Shown here: piece by piece, positions 4,952 through 5,347 of the stretch
Position numbering within the stretch: position 1 is the first letter of the stretch
Layout: each line of letters opens with the position of its first letter
Assembly (NCBI GenBank): GCA_021791075.1
Contig: JAJYXH010000083.1
Span: 1 to 5,347, forward strand
Direction of reading: 5' to 3'
From: Microcaldota archaeon
GTDB lineage: Archaea > Micrarchaeota > Micrarchaeia > Micrarchaeales > CABMGC01
Length of the DNA stretch: 5,347 bases
Notes under the pieces: model-generated
Databases searched by the model: none
Seen by the model: the letters and a program-made list of their open reading frames with translations, nothing else
Told to the model about the DNA's origin: nothing
Program-made: the position numbers and the translations under genes

Positions 4952-5347
4952 ATGACAATCTCTAACACCGTAAGGATCTACCTGAAGAACAAACCTTACA
5001 CCATGGAGGCCCTTGAGAACGGCATCGTGAACTTCAGCGCACTGGCAAGGCTCATGCAGAAGGAGCTCGGGATAAGGAACTACCAGGCCATAAAGGCCGC
5101 GATAAGGAGGTATGCCAGCCATCTTGAATCAGTCAAGGTGGGCATAGAGGCAAGGGCACTGGAGGTGCTTAAGGAGAACAGGCTTGCGCTGCTCGACGGG
5201 GTTCATGTCATAGTCTCGAGGAAGGAGCTTGAGATCGAGAATGACGCAAAGGTCAAGACCGACCAGTACTACATATACCTTACGCGAAAGGACGTGGTGA
5301 AGAAGATGGGCAAGAAGGACCGCGAGGCGCTCGTCAAGGTAAGGGAC
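4952..5347 (+). CDS. Archaeal HTH/ACT-like-domain protein, putative regulator, C-terminus outside window
   Basis: The visible 132 residues begin TISNTVRIYLKNKPYTMEAL and continue with IVNFSALARLMQKELG and YQAIKAAIRRYASHL (about 25-58), a pattern like a winged helix-turn-helix in which the SALAR segment leads into a recognition-like helix. Residues 68 onward (ALEVLKENRLALLDGVHVIVSRKEL) look like the start of an alternating strand/helix domain. I recall this overall arrangement from a widespread archaeal family annotated as ACT-domain proteins of unknown function. ACT domains usually bind amino acids, so an amino-acid-responsive transcription factor is a reasonable inference next to argGH, but it is not shown. 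An in-frame TAA at 4928-4930 and no earlier Met fix the ATG at 4952. It is the only plus-strand gene here and is transcribed divergently from the GNAT gene. Confidence 0.75.
   Translation, partial: MTISNTVRIYLKNKPYTMEALENGIVNFSALARLMQKELGIRNYQAIKAAIRRYASHLESVKVGIEARALEVLKENRLALLDGVHVIVSRKELEIENDAKVKTDQYYIYLTRKDVVKKMGKKDREALVKVRD

Overview
The window looks archaeal. The start codons of five of the six genes have an AT-rich TATA-like box centred about 30-34 nt upstream, with almost no room for a 5' leader, which is the arrangement of archaeal leaderless or short-leader genes. The coding sequences use ATA (Ile) and AGG (Arg) freely. The right-hand gene belongs to a HTH-plus-ACT-like family that I associate with archaea. 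A DPANN/Micrarchaeota-like source would fit the repeat protein and the short ArgH, but that is an impression, not a proven placement.

Layout. At the left edge (1-604, minus strand) is the N-terminal two-thirds or so of a pentein-fold guanidine-modifying enzyme of the dimethylarginine dimethylaminohydrolase (DDAH) type, cut by the window edge. An AT-rich 113-bp gap follows. Next (718-1734, minus) is a 338-residue protein built around five 31-residue helical repeats encoded by 93-bp tandem DNA repeats. After a second promoter gap come argH (1840-3039, minus) and argG (3036-4310, minus), translationally coupled through an ATGA overlap. A GNAT acetyltransferase resembling N-acetylglutamate synthases (4352-4843, minus) lies just upstream of argG. 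A 108-bp divergent promoter region separates it from a plus-strand HTH/ACT-like putative regulator (4952-5347), which runs off the right edge.

Theme. The block concerns arginine. ArgG and ArgH turn citrulline plus aspartate into arginine plus fumarate. The DDAH-like enzyme could supply citrulline from methylarginines, or act on arginine or a related guanidine. The GNAT protein could acetylate glutamate or another amino acid. The putative regulator is a candidate amino-acid-responsive controller.

Most notable signals: (1) a 57-bp promoter-like element in front of the ACT-like gene recurs in the same orientation beside the DDAH promoter, with its best 31 bp matching at 27 positions, which suggests a shared regulatory site; (2) the five-unit repeat protein has changes concentrated at a few positions in otherwise nearly invariant units, as in modular binding proteins; (3) a DDAH-ArgG-ArgH combination could form a methylarginine-to-arginine salvage route. 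No RNA genes, CRISPR arrays, insertion sequences or strong terminators were seen.
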